Below, piece by piece: positions 27,238 to 38,262 of a stretch of 64,000 nucleotides of DNA. The DNA is taken from assembly GCA_002923315.1 (NCBI GenBank), contig BEHM01000016.1, forward strand, positions 1 to 64,000. The letters are read 5' to 3'. The stretch comes from a bacterium HR10 (GTDB lineage: Bacteria; Acidobacteriota; Blastocatellia; HR10). Every line of letters begins with the position of its first letter. Position 1 is the stretch's first letter. Under the pieces are notes generated by a model. It made no database searches and was not told where the DNA came from. It saw only the letters and a list, made by a program, of their open reading frames with translations. The translations under genes and the position numbers were made by a program.

Positions 27238-28259
27238 ACGCTCGGCCTCCACCATCCGCGCGCGGCCTCCCGCGACGGCGCGCGGATGAGCATCCGCAGG
27301 CGCTCGCGCCCGCGCGCGTAGAGCCGATAGAGGGGATCACCCGTGATCTCCGCAGTGTGAAAATAGAGCACCTGTGGATGGAACGAGTGCTTGAAGCGCA
27401 CCACGCCCGCGTGTCCGCCGCTCGGGTTGAAATCGTACCACTGGTAGCCGCGCTCGCACGCATCGCGGATGGCTTCGGCATGCACGAGATTGCTCGGTCG
27501 GTACTCGAAGAAGGCCCCGACGAACGCCCCATGCCAATAGACGGCGTGGCGATGGTGATAGAGGACGAGGATCCCGCCGACGACCACCTCGGACTTCCGC
27601 ACGAGCCAGAGGCGCACGCGTTGCGAATCCTGTCGGCACAGGAGGCGAAAGAGGGCGAAGGGATACCGGCTGGTCGCGCGCTCGCCCCAGCGACGCAGCG
27701 CGTCTTGATACGCCGCATAGTACTGCGCGCAATCGTCCTCGCTCTGGGCGAGAGTGACCTGCAGTCCACTGCGCAGGGCCTTTCGGACGTTGCTGCGATT
27801 TCCTCGGGAGAACTCACGCCAGACATCCTTGAATTCTCCCGACAGGCGCAGCGCTTGCGTGAAGGACAGCGTCGAGCGAAACGTTTCGGGAACTCCCCAA
27901 GGTGCATACGGGTTGCCGAAGAGGCGCACCCATGCGGTGCGGCGCCCGCAGAGGCTGGCATAAATCCTCCGCGCCTGCGCCTCGGAGAGGTCGCCCTCGG
28001 CGATGATCCCTCCGTAGACGCCGGGGAACATGGACTCATAGCCGCGAAAGAAGCCGCCCGCGCCGGCGCGATGCTGCATGAGTGGGAGGATGGCCACCGT
28101 GCCATCGGCGAAGAGATAGGCGCGCGTGGCGACGCGGAGGTGCGGGAACGTCGCCGCCATCGCCTCCGCCCACCAGCGGGTGTGAAAGGGCGTGGCGTAA
28201 GGACAGCGCGCGCACACGCGATCCCACAATTCCGGAGGAGCGGGATCGAGCACCTTCAT
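27234..28259 (-). CDS. FemAB/GNAT-like peptidyl- or acyl-transferase
   Basis: A 341-residue protein of the double-GNAT (FemAB-like, acetyltransferase_6) type. FSRGNRSNVRKALRSGLQV in the centre and LVLYHHRHAVYWHGAF followed by RPSNLVHAEAIRDACERGY are the features shared with FemAB-like proteins of exopolysaccharide loci. These may attach an amino acid or acyl group to a sugar. The substrate is unknown. I chose ATG 28259 (MKVLDPAPPELW), because the open frame to 28448 would overlap the reductase gene by 130 nt; the ribosome site is weak. It is coupled to the acetyltransferase gene. Confidence 0.75.
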   Translation of the reverse strand: MKVLDPAPPELWDRVCARCPYATPFHTRWWAEAMAATFPHLRVATRAYLFADGTVAILPLMQHRAGAGGFFRGYESMFPGVYGGIIAEGDLSEAQARRIYASLCGRRTAWVRLFGNPYAPWGVPETFRSTLSFTQALRLSGEFKDVWREFSRGNRSNVRKALRSGLQVTLAQSEDDCAQYYAAYQDALRRWGERATSRYPFALFRLLCRQDSQRVRLWLVRKSEVVVGGILVLYHHRHAVYWHGAFVGAFFEYRPSNLVHAEAIRDACERGYQWYDFNPSGGHAGVVRFKHSFHPQVLYFHTAEITGDPLYRLYARGRERLRMLIRAPSREAARGWWRPSV

Positions 28260-28317
28260 GCCGATCTCATGCTCCGCCTTTGATCCCCTCGGGCGCATCG
28301 CCGGCCTCGCTGCCGCG

Positions 28318-29288
28318 CTATCGGCCTCCTTCGCGGGAGCGCTCTCGCCACTCGGCGAGCACATCGGCGAGCGTCTGCTCCCAGGGGATGCGCGGCGCCC
28401 ATCCGAGCCGCTGAAGCCGTCGTGGGTCCCCCACGAGCACGGGCGCATCGCTGCGGCGCCACTTTCGCTCGTCCACGACGATGGAGAGCGAAGTGCGACT
28501 CAACCGCAGCAGTCCCTGGAGGAGTTCTCCAATGGAGCGCGCTCGCCCGGAGCAGACGTTCACCACTGAGAAGCCAACGTCCGAGGTGAGCGCCAACCAA
28601 TAGGCGCGCACGGCATCGCGCACGTCGAGAAAATCTCGCCGGATGTCGAGGTTCCCAACGCGCACAATGGGGTCGCGCTGCCCGGCTTCGGCTTCAGCGA
28701 TCTGGCGCGCGAAGTCCGCGCACACGAAGGCCGGAGATTGTCTGGGCCCGATATGGTTGAACGAACGCACAATGACGCCGGCCAATCCTCGGCGGTGATA
28801 CGCGCGCCAGATGGCCTCAGCACGCGCCTTGCTCACGGCGTACGGTCCGATGGGGCGAATGGGGTGCGTCTCCGGGATCGGCTGCGCGTCGGCGGCGACG
28901 CTCCCGTAGACCCGCGCCGTGCTGGCCAGAAGCACGCGCGCATGCGGCGCGCGTCGGTACACTGCGTCCAGGAGCGCGCGCGTCCCCCCCACGTTCACGT
29001 CCTGCATGGACTGCGGGTTCACCTCTCCATCGGGGACGAAGGCGCGCGCCGCGAGGTGATACACGTGCTCGGGCCGCACCTTCGCCACGATCGCTTCCAG
29101 TCGCGCTCGATCGCGCACGTCGGCCTCACAGAGCGTCACGCGCGCGCGCACCGTTTGGAGATTCGCCACGCGATCGAGATCGCGCACGATGCCGATGACC
29201 TCATACCCCTGCGCCAGCAGGAACTCCGCCAGATGCGAGCCCACGAATCCCCCGATCCCCGTGATCAACGCGCGCATGCGCCATTCCA

Positions 29289-29289
<1 letters not shown>
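28318..29289 (-). CDS. GDP-4-dehydro-6-deoxy-D-mannose reductase-like (RMD)
   Basis: An extended short-chain dehydrogenase of 323 residues. The NAD(P) loop is LITGIGGFVGSHLAEF, and the catalytic triad is Ser/Thr in ASTARVYG plus Tyr and Lys in YAVSKARAE. FNHIGPRQSPAFVCADFARQ is characteristic of enzymes that reduce GDP-4-keto-6-deoxymannose to GDP-D-rhamnose. The preceding gene, gmd, makes exactly that substrate, so the product is probably GDP-D-rhamnose, though another 4-reductase outcome is possible. Its ATG at 29289 overlaps the gmd stop (TGATG). A second ATG at 29277 is an alternative. Confidence 0.83.
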
Positions 29290-31682
<2,393 letters not shown>

Positions 31683-31699
<17 letters not shown>

Positions 31700-33017
31700 C
31701 AGGCGCTCGCTCCAGCGCGAACGCGTCCAGCCAGATGCGCCCGCGAATGTAATCGTGGAGCGGATGCGTGGGCTCGCGCCCCAGCACCAGACGCACGGCG
31801 CGCGTCGCTGCTGTGGTGCGGAATTCGAGTCGGACCGGCGTCCACGCCTCGCTTGCCGGGAGCGAATCGAGCCGCACGCGCATTCGCCGCGCATCGTCCG
31901 CGTCTGCGACCTCAACGTAGAGGCCGCCCGTTGACACCATCCCCTGTGTCATATAGGCGAATCGCAGCACGTAGCGCCTGGAGGGCTCGACCACGATCTC
32001 GCGCGTGACGCCCGCATAGCGAACCCCCTCGTGCGCGCGGAAATCGAGCCGCAGCGAGCGCGAATCCCCATACCCCATCGTCTCATCAATGTCGACCTCG
32101 ACCTCGGGCACCGACACGATGCGCCAATCGAGTCCACCCTCGACGATCGCGTGTTCGAAGCCACCGTTCCATATCCCCGACGCGGGCTCTCGCCCGTACT
32201 CCCGACGCAGCCACTCACGCCAGACGGCATCCGCCATCGCCCATTGGTGGGCGCGCGCGAGCCCTCGGATCAAGCGGCGTCCCCATTCTCGCGTCGTTTC
32301 GTCCCACGTCGGCAGGGCGCGCCAGAGCGCGACGGCGTCTTCAGCCCGCCCCTTGGCCAGGAGATAGTCGCTCACTTTGGCCCCGATCCACGCGGGACGC
32401 CCCGCGGCCAGGCGGACGAGCAGCGCCGCATCCCCCTCGCGCGTGTGCCAGATCAGGTCGCAGATGTTCTCCACTACGTCCGGCGTGGCCTCGACCAACA
32501 GGCCAAGTTGCGCGATGGCGGCTTCCGTCTGCTCGCTCCGCAAGAGGAAGTTGGCGTACAGCCATCGCGGACGGAAATGATGCGGGGCTAAGGCCATCGC
32601 TCGCCGATACGCCCACGCGGCGTGATCCGCATCACCCTGGGCTTCGCAGGCGCGCCCCAGTCCCATCCACAGGCGCGCGTCCCGAGGCGAGAGCTCCAGA
32701 GCGCGACGGAAATGCGAAGCTGCCCGAGCGGGATCGAAATGCGCCGGGTCCAGAAGATAGATCATCCCCAACCGCTCGTGCACCTCCGGCGCATCGGGGA
32801 TGAACCGCAGCGCTTCCTCCAGGCCCTCGACGTCCTGAAAGAGCGTCGCGCGCGCGTGCCCGCGAAATTCCCGCACGAGCCCGTGGAATCCGTAGCCGAG
32901 AACCCCCAGCCACATCAGCAGAAAGAAGGCGCGCGCGCGCCATGAGGAGAGAGCGAGGACCACACACATCCCCCCCTGATGGTCGGCGGGAGGGGGGGCA
33001 GAAGCCTCCGGCCTCAT
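31683..33017 (-). CDS. Membrane-anchored TPR protein with a C-terminal sandwich domain
   Basis: After a signal anchor (about 30-50, ARAFFLLMWLGVLGYGF) the protein has several tetratricopeptide repeats (about 70-190), for example ASHFRRALELSPRDARLWM and AAWAYRRAMALAPHHFRPR. A C-terminal region (about 270-435) starts GIWNGGFEHAIVEGGLDW and looks like a carbohydrate-binding-type beta-sandwich. Its role may be to organise polysaccharide assembly or to bind the glycan; this is inferred from context. The start is uncertain: ATGs at 33071, 33017 and 32969 are all possible, and none has an ideal ribosome site. It overlaps the polymerase gene by 17 nt. Confidence 0.75.
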
Positions 33018-33086
33018 CCAGTGTACTCTCGATTGTGAGCGTCTCGGCAGGGGAAAGCGCATGGTGCGCATCCGGGGCCGTTGCGC

Positions 33087-33776
33087 TCATCGTTGCGGCG
33101 CGACGGGGCTGACGACCTTCGATCGCTCACCCCGCGCGACGGTCAGTGCCAGCGTCACGGCGAGGGCGCCGATCACCAGAGCGGGAATCACGACGCGGCG
33201 ACGCGCGCGTGGCGACTGCGGCGACGGTGTCGCTGCAGCGACCACGGCGCCGTCCTCTCGAAGAAGCAGGGACTGGCCGCCGGCAAGCGGAAACGTCTGA
33301 CCGCCCACCTGAACCGTCGCAGGTTGCTCCAAAGCCTCCACGTGAACCCCATCGGCGCTTCGGGTGACGCGGTAGAAATTCCCTTGCGGCGCGCGCACGC
33401 GGGCGCGCCCGGAGAGCACCTCCGTCGCCTGGCGCGCGCGAATGAGGATCGTCCCGCGCGCAAGCTCGATCGTCCAGACGCCGCCAGCCGTGCCCACGCC
33501 CGCTTCGCTCTCGGGCAGTATGGCGATCACGCCCGCTCCGGCTCGGAGCATGAGGATCGCGTTCGCTCCGGCGGACGTGCGCACCCTTCCCCCTTCGAAG
33601 ACGGTGCTCCCCGAGGTCACCCGCACCCCGTTCACGAAGACGTGCCCGTGAGCGACGACTTCGCCCACCGGGACCGCGCGACCTCTCGCCGACCCATGGG
33701 GAACATTCGCTCTCACAAACGGGGCCTGGACGATGCACATCATCAGGAGCGCAAGCGCCACCGGCTTTCGCGCCAT
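33087..33776 (-). CDS. FecR-domain protein with signal peptide and C-terminal membrane helix
   Basis: A protein of about 229 residues. Its N-terminal signal (KPVALALLMMCIVQAPFVRA) is followed by a FecR-type beta domain (about 45-150), visible as FVNGVRVTSGSTVFEGGRV and WTIELARGTILIRAR. A single membrane helix near the C-terminus (VVIPALVIGALAVTLALTV) would anchor it. FecR domains here need not mean iron signalling; they are common in export and polysaccharide loci. I chose ATG 33776, preceded by a purine-rich site, over the open frame to 33941. It is the first gene of the polysaccharide locus as transcribed. The 259 nt upstream, to 34035, hold no supported gene and probably its promoter. Confidence 0.78.
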   Translation of the reverse strand: MARKPVALALLMMCIVQAPFVRANVPHGSARGRAVPVGEVVAHGHVFVNGVRVTSGSTVFEGGRVRTSAGANAILMLRAGAGVIAILPESEAGVGTAGGVWTIELARGTILIRARQATEVLSGRARVRAPQGNFYRVTRSADGVHVEALEQPATVQVGGQTFPLAGGQSLLLREDGAVVAAATPSPQSPRARRRVVIPALVIGALAVTLALTVARGERSKVVSPVAPQR

Positions 33777-34035
33777 ACCCCCTTGCCTCCACCGCGTCCG
33801 CTCGTCCTGTCCTCGCTTCCCGTCTTCGCGTTTCCGCCCTTCTGCCAAAGGCCCATACCGCATGAGGCCTGATGTGGAAGGCCTCGCGCCCGATCGCATC
33901 GTGCGCGCGACGTTCTCGCTCACTTCGTCGCTTCGCGTCACGTCTCCGGCATGGTATTACGAGCCGCAGGGGAAAGTCAAGGCGATCTTCCGCGCGGGCT
34001 CGCACGCCTTGTGGGTCGCGCCCCGGTGAAGCCCT

Positions 34036-35349
34036 TTATGCTCTCACCTTCTCAGCCAGGAGTTCGGCGAGCGCTTGAAGGAAGCGGCGAACCTCCTCAA
34101 CCGTGTTGTAGTGTGCGAGCGAGGCGCGCACGCTCTCCCTCACGCCGAGCTGCCGATGGGTCTCCAGGGCGTAGTGATCCCCGCCGCGCGCGGCGATCCG
34201 ATGGCGGTTCCAAAGCCAGGCGACGACGTCTTCGCTCGACCATCCGGCGACGGTGAAGCTGAAGGTCGGCTCCTTCAGATGATAATGCTCGGGCTCGCTG
34301 ATCCCATGGAGCGTCACGCCCTCCAGCGCGCGTAGGCCCGGTGTTCCTTCCACGCCGTCGAGCATCGCGCGCACGAGCTCATGTTCGTATTGGCGGATGG
34401 CCTGCTGACCGAGTCGAACCCAGCGTCGTCGGTCCCCCGTCTCCGAAGCGGCGATCGGGAAGCATTCGCGCCCCAGCCAGGCGAGGTAGTCCACGACCTC
34501 GATGATCGGGGCGAAATCCGCCGGATTCCGGAAGCCCCACTCCCAGCTCTCCGGCGGCCGATCCGGAGCTGGCGTCAGCTTGTAATGCGGGAGCCGCAGG
34601 ATCGCTTCGTTCGCATATGCCCAGCTCAATCCGCGCTGGGCGAAGATCTTGTAGCTGGAGAAGACATAGGCATCAGCCCCGATCGCTTGCACATCCACCG
34701 GGCCATGAGGGATGAAGTGCACGCCGTCCACGATGAGCCAGGCGTCAGGAGCCGCGCGCTGCAGGAGTTGGCGAATCTCCCGGAGCGGATTCTCCGCGCC
34801 GAGGACATTCGAGGCGTGAGCGACGGCGACGACGCGCACGCGCGGATCGGCGAGCGATTCCAGGTGGTTGAGGTCCACCGTCCCCGTCTTCGGATCGAAG
34901 CGCACAAGCTGAACATCGAGCTGTTTCGCCGAGAGCACCGCGGCCGTCTGTCGCCACGGGTCCACGTTGGCGTTGTGATCGGTCGCCGAGATGAGAATTC
35001 GACTCCGATCCGGCAGCGCGGGAAGGATCGCTTCGGCGAGGCGCCGCAGGACGGCCGTCGCTGATTCTCCGGTGAAGAGCTGCTCGGGCGAGGGCGCGTT
35101 GATGAGGTCGGCGACAGCCGTGCGCGCCTGAGCCACGATATCGTCCACCCACTGCGAATCCGGGAAGCCACCGCCGCCGTAGGAGCTGAGGCGCGATGCG
35201 TGTTCAATGGCCGCATGCGCGGACTTGAGCACCAAGCTTCCCGCTCCGCTATCGAAGAAGATTCGAGAGACGCCCCGGCTGTCTTCCGCCACATACCAGA
35301 ACTTCTCCCGGATCGCCTCGTGCAGCACCTTCGAGATGAGGGCATTCAT
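34036..35349 (-). CDS. Aminotransferase class V, cysteine-desulfurase-like
   Basis: A fold-type I PLP enzyme of 437 residues. Key residues are the ring-stacking His125 in SATDHNAN, Asp208 in IVDGVHFIPHG and the Schiff-base Lys234 in SSYKIFAQRG. It resembles the CsdA-like family that acts on cysteine or selenocysteine. I see no clear mobile-loop cysteine of the IscS/SufS type near residues 345-380, so desulfurase activity is doubtful. ATG 35349 is preceded by GGGAGGA. No Isc or Suf gene is adjacent. It is divergent from the GTPase gene, with 140 nt between them. Confidence 0.82.
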   Translation of the reverse strand: MNALISKVLHEAIREKFWYVAEDSRGVSRIFFDSGAGSLVLKSAHAAIEHASRLSSYGGGGFPDSQWVDDIVAQARTAVADLINAPSPEQLFTGESATAVLRRLAEAILPALPDRSRILISATDHNANVDPWRQTAAVLSAKQLDVQLVRFDPKTGTVDLNHLESLADPRVRVVAVAHASNVLGAENPLREIRQLLQRAAPDAWLIVDGVHFIPHGPVDVQAIGADAYVFSSYKIFAQRGLSWAYANEAILRLPHYKLTPAPDRPPESWEWGFRNPADFAPIIEVVDYLAWLGRECFPIAASETGDRRRWVRLGQQAIRQYEHELVRAMLDGVEGTPGLRALEGVTLHGISEPEHYHLKEPTFSFTVAGWSSEDVVAWLWNRHRIAARGGDHYALETHRQLGVRESVRASLAHYNTVEEVRRFLQALAELLAEKVRA

Positions 35350-35413
35350 CGGTTCCTCCCGCTGACGTGCGCACTTTCCATCCAGGCCGCCGGCGAACGT
35401 CGCCCCGGCATCT

Positions 35414-35422
35414 TGGTATAAT
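35414..35422 (+). promoter_or_regulatory. Extended -10 promoter of the TGS GTPase gene
   Basis: TGG directly before TATAAT (35417-35422) makes an extended -10 element about 68 nt upstream of the GTPase start. No TTGACA-like -35 lies at normal distance. A very similar TGG-TATACT stands at 37746-37754, before nuoI. Confidence 0.55.
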
Positions 35423-35489
35423 ATGCGGTGAGAGCGCCCCATGAAAGGTCCGGCTTTTCATGGGGCCGATGCCTGTCGCGGAGGTCAGG

Positions 35490-36494
35490 ATGCCGGCCAA
35501 TCTGACGCCCGAATATCTGGAGGCCGAGCGCAAGTTTCGCGCGGCGACCACGCGCGAGGAGAAGCTCGCCGCCCTCGAGGAGATGCTCGCCACCATCCCC
35601 AAGCACAAGGGGACCGAGAAGATGCAGGCCGACATCCGCCGGCGAATCGCGCGACTCCGACAAGAAGCGGAGCGACGACCCGGCACGGCTCGGCGCAAGC
35701 CCTTCTATCACATCGAGAGAGAAGGGGCGGGGCAGGTCGTGCTCGTCGGCCCGCCCAACTCGGGGAAATCCTCGCTGCTGGCCCGCCTGACGCACGCGAC
35801 GCCCGAGATCGCCGACTATCCCTTCACGACGCGCGTGCCCCTGCCCGGCATGATGGAGTTCGAGAACGTGCAGATTCAGCTTGTGGACATGCCGCCCTTG
35901 GCTCCCTCCTATACCGAGCCCTGGATGCTGGCACTCGTGCGCCAGGCCGATGCCGCGCTGCTGGTGTTCGATCTCGCCGATGATGATGTGCTCACGAAAG
36001 CCGAGGAGACGTTGCTGCTGCTCGAGCGCGCGAATCTGCATCTGCGCACGCCGTCGGCTTTGGATCCGCTCTCGACAGCCGAAGGCGGGCGCGCATCTCC
36101 TGTCAAGCGCGCTCTGGTGATCGGCACGAAGTCGGACCTCCCCGGCGCGCGGGAGACGCTGGAGCTTGTGCGCGAATGGCTCGGCGCGCGCTTTCGCGTG
36201 CTGCCCGTCTCCGCCCGAACGGGGGAGAATCTGGAGCCGCTTCGTCGCGAGGTCTACGACTTGCTGGGCATCATCCGTGTCTACACGAAGGAGCCGGGGA
36301 AGAAACCCGATCTGACGACCCCCTTTGTGCTCAAACGCGGGAGCACGGTCGCCGACATCGCGCGCGCGATTCATCGGGACTTCGTCCAGCGCCTGAAGTA
36401 CGCGCGCATCTGGGGGGCGGGGAAGTTCGATGGCCAGCTCGTCCACCGCGATCACGTCCTCGAAGAGGGGGACATCGTGGAGCTGCACGTGTGA
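35490..36494 (+). CDS. Obg/DRG-like GTPase with C-terminal TGS domain
   Basis: A 334-residue P-loop GTPase. A helical N-terminal segment (about 5-65) precedes the G domain. Walker A is GPPNSGKS at 87-94, the G2 threonines lie in YPFTTRVPLPG, G3 is DMPP at 133-136, and G4 is TKSD at 213-216 instead of NKxD. A TGS domain fills about 262-333. The order resembles archaeal and eukaryotic DRG proteins, which act with ribosomes; the bacterial role is unknown. I chose ATG 35490, 3 nt after GGAGGTCA; 35460 is an alternative. An extended -10 promoter lies upstream. Confidence 0.85.
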   Translation: MPANLTPEYLEAERKFRAATTREEKLAALEEMLATIPKHKGTEKMQADIRRRIARLRQEAERRPGTARRKPFYHIEREGAGQVVLVGPPNSGKSSLLARLTHATPEIADYPFTTRVPLPGMMEFENVQIQLVDMPPLAPSYTEPWMLALVRQADAALLVFDLADDDVLTKAEETLLLLERANLHLRTPSALDPLSTAEGGRASPVKRALVIGTKSDLPGARETLELVREWLGARFRVLPVSARTGENLEPLRREVYDLLGIIRVYTKEPGKKPDLTTPFVLKRGSTVADIARAIHRDFVQRLKYARIWGAGKFDGQLVHRDHVLEEGDIVELHV

Positions 36495-36519
36495 GGAGGG
36501 GCGCGCCTCACGACGCCCG

Positions 36520-37020
36520 TCATCGGGACTCCCACCCCTCGGACTCGTGCGTCTCGCCCGATTCCACGGCTCCCGCGGGTGTGGCCGAGCGAATCTCCGG
36601 GTGCCGAATGTGCGCCCCGAGATTCGCCGTCCGACCGATCAGCCCCCCGGCGATGAGCGCGAGGATGAGGACGATCCATCCGTATCCGCGCGACCACGAT
36701 GTCGCTGCGCGAAAGCGCATGAGCCCTCCCGCGGCGACCGCACCCAGCACGAGCATGGCGATGAGCGCGGGCACAGCAGCCTCCTCATGCGCTTCAACGG
36801 TCGCCTCGGAGACGCCGGGGAACCCGTGGATCATTTCCTCAGCCGGTTCGCCGCTCAAGTAAGCGGGGATCGTCAGAACAGCCATCAGCGCGAAGACGCC
36901 CAGGCTGAGTGGGCGCCACTCCGGCTTCCTCGCGAGCGCCACCACATATAGCGCGATGCCCAGCCAGATGCCGACAACCGGAATGTGATTGAGCAGAAGA
37001 TGCACGTGCGCCGGATTCAT
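36520..37020 (-). CDS. Small membrane protein of unknown function with conserved-looking histidines
   Basis: A 166-residue protein with four hydrophobic segments (about 10-28, 40-56, 83-101 and 113-130). The first helix starts MNPAHVHLLLNHIPVVG with three His residues. The loop after helix 2 reads SGEPAEEMIHGFPGVSEAT, then VEAHEEAA. The His/Glu pattern on one membrane face could bind haem or metal, but this is only suggestive. Similar proteins occur in several Gram-negative phyla without an assigned role, as far as I can recall. It is convergent with the GTPase gene and divergent from ruvC. Confidence 0.72.
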   Translation of the reverse strand: MNPAHVHLLLNHIPVVGIWLGIALYVVALARKPEWRPLSLGVFALMAVLTIPAYLSGEPAEEMIHGFPGVSEATVEAHEEAAVPALIAMLVLGAVAAGGLMRFRAATSWSRGYGWIVLILALIAGGLIGRTANLGAHIRHPEIRSATPAGAVESGETHESEGWESR

Positions 37021-37199
37021 CCGCTGTTCCTCCTATCGAGTCTCTGAAGGCACGGGGATGAAGTATAGGCCGAAGGCGGCTCGCGCGGTCAAGCGCGTGA
37101 CGAAGTCGCCGGGAAGCACGGTGGATCGGCGGCGCCCTTCCGTCACTTGCTCATCTGTTCCCCCCTCCCGTAGAATCCTCCCTTCGCCGAGGGGGGAAG

Positions 37200-37709
37200 A
37201 TGCGGATTCTGGGCGTTGATCCGGGCAGCGAGACGACCGGCTATGGCGTCATCGAGACCGATGGCCACACCCATCGGCTCGTCGAAAGCGGTGCCATTCG
37301 CCCTCCGCGCAATCGCCCCTTCGCTCAAAAATTGCTCTACATCGCCGAGCGCCTTCAGGACGTCCTGGATCGCTGGCGTCCGGAGGCCGTCGCTCTGGAA
37401 GAGGCGTTCGCAGCGGTCAACCCCAAGAGCGCGCTCAAGCTCGGGCACGTGCGCGGCGTGGTGCTGCTGTTGGCCGCGCGGGCCGGAGCGCCCGTCTACG
37501 AATATTCGCCGCTGGAGGTCAAGAGCGCGACCGTCGGCTATGGCCGCGCCGAGAAGCAGCAGGTGCAGCGCATGGTCGCCCTCTTGCTCGATCTCCCCGA
37601 GCCTCCAGAGCCGCATGATGTCGCCGACGCCCTGGCTGTCGCCATCTGTCACGCGCACCATCTCGGACTCCTCTGGCGCTCTTCGAAATCGCGCCGGACC
37701 TCTTCTTGA
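37200..37709 (+). CDS. ruvC: Crossover junction endodeoxyribonuclease RuvC
   Basis: RuvC resolves Holliday junctions by paired nicks and normally works with RuvAB. The 169-residue protein has the RNase-H-fold acidic residues Asp7 (GVDPGSETTGYG), Glu67 (LEEAFAAVNPKSALKLG), and Asp140 and Asp143 (PHDVADALAVAI). Length is normal. The start ATG 37200 follows a purine-rich GAGGGGGGAAG site. ruvA and ruvB are not adjacent; nuoI follows after 76 nt. An open frame in another register covers this gene and nuoI and is a shadow. Confidence 0.96.
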   Translation: MRILGVDPGSETTGYGVIETDGHTHRLVESGAIRPPRNRPFAQKLLYIAERLQDVLDRWRPEAVALEEAFAAVNPKSALKLGHVRGVVLLLAARAGAPVYEYSPLEVKSATVGYGRAEKQQVQRMVALLLDLPEPPEPHDVADALAVAICHAHHLGLLWRSSKSRRTSS

Positions 37710-37745
37710 GCGCGCACCGCGTTCGATGACACGCCATGAGCTCCG

Positions 37746-37754
37746 TGGTATACT
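37746..37754 (+). promoter_or_regulatory. Extended -10 promoter of nuoI
   Basis: TGG followed by TATACT (37749-37754), 31 nt before the nuoI ATG, with no recognisable -35. It matches the element before the GTPase gene at 35414-35422 in form. Confidence 0.45.
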
Positions 37755-37785
37755 CTACCCTTCAGCTAGGGCGAGAGGAGGGATC

Positions 37786-38256
37786 ATGAAGGTTCTCGAT
37801 GTCGTCAAGGCGATCGCGCAAGGGTTGGCGACGACATTCCGGCATCTGCCGGACCGCGTGACGATCCAATATCCGGACGAGCCGGTGCGATTGGAGCGAA
37901 GATTTCGCGGCCAGCACATTCTGCACGTGGATGAGAACGGGCGCGAGAAGTGCGTCGCCTGCTTCCTCTGCGCCATCGCCTGTCCGGCCGATGCGATCTA
38001 TATCGAGGCAGCGGAAGACTTGCGCCCATATCCCGAGCGCATCGGCGTGGATATTCGCTACGCGAAGGTCTACGACATTGACTACGGGAAGTGCATCTTC
38101 TGCGGCTTCTGCGAAGAGGCGTGCCCCAAGGATGCCATCACCATGGGGCCGAATTTCGAGCTGGCGTGGTATACGCGCGAGGACATGATCAAACACAAGG
38201 AGGATCTGCTCATCACCCGCCAGCGCATCTCTCCCCATCTGGAGATCACTCCATAA
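37786..38256 (+). CDS. nuoI: NADH-quinone oxidoreductase subunit I (two 4Fe-4S ferredoxin)
   Basis: NuoI carries the N6a and N6b clusters that pass electrons to N2 in complex I. The 156-residue protein has two ferredoxin motifs: Cys56, 59, 62, 66 in CVACFLCAIACP and Cys103, 106, 109, 113 in CIFCGFCEEACP. An amphipathic N-terminus (VVKAIAQGLATTFRHL) and PYPERIGVDIRYAKVYDID between or after the clusters are typical. ATG 37786 is preceded by GAGGAGGG. No other nuo gene is in the window, so the subunit is encoded apart from a main complex I operon. It is convergent with mreB, with only 6 nt between stops. Confidence 0.92.
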   Translation: MKVLDVVKAIAQGLATTFRHLPDRVTIQYPDEPVRLERRFRGQHILHVDENGREKCVACFLCAIACPADAIYIEAAEDLRPYPERIGVDIRYAKVYDIDYGKCIFCGFCEEACPKDAITMGPNFELAWYTREDMIKHKEDLLITRQRISPHLEITP

Positions 38257-38262
38257 GTCACG

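Noticed and set aside
33733-34029. A plus-strand open frame in the gap upstream of the FecR-domain gene
   Set aside because: It overlaps the FecR-domain start antisense and has no domain or start signal; the gap is more likely promoter sequence.
37216-37785. Extended frame fusing an upstream 190-residue segment to NuoI
   Set aside because: The upstream part is an out-of-register reading of ruvC. NuoI homology and a GAGGAGGG site begin at 37786.
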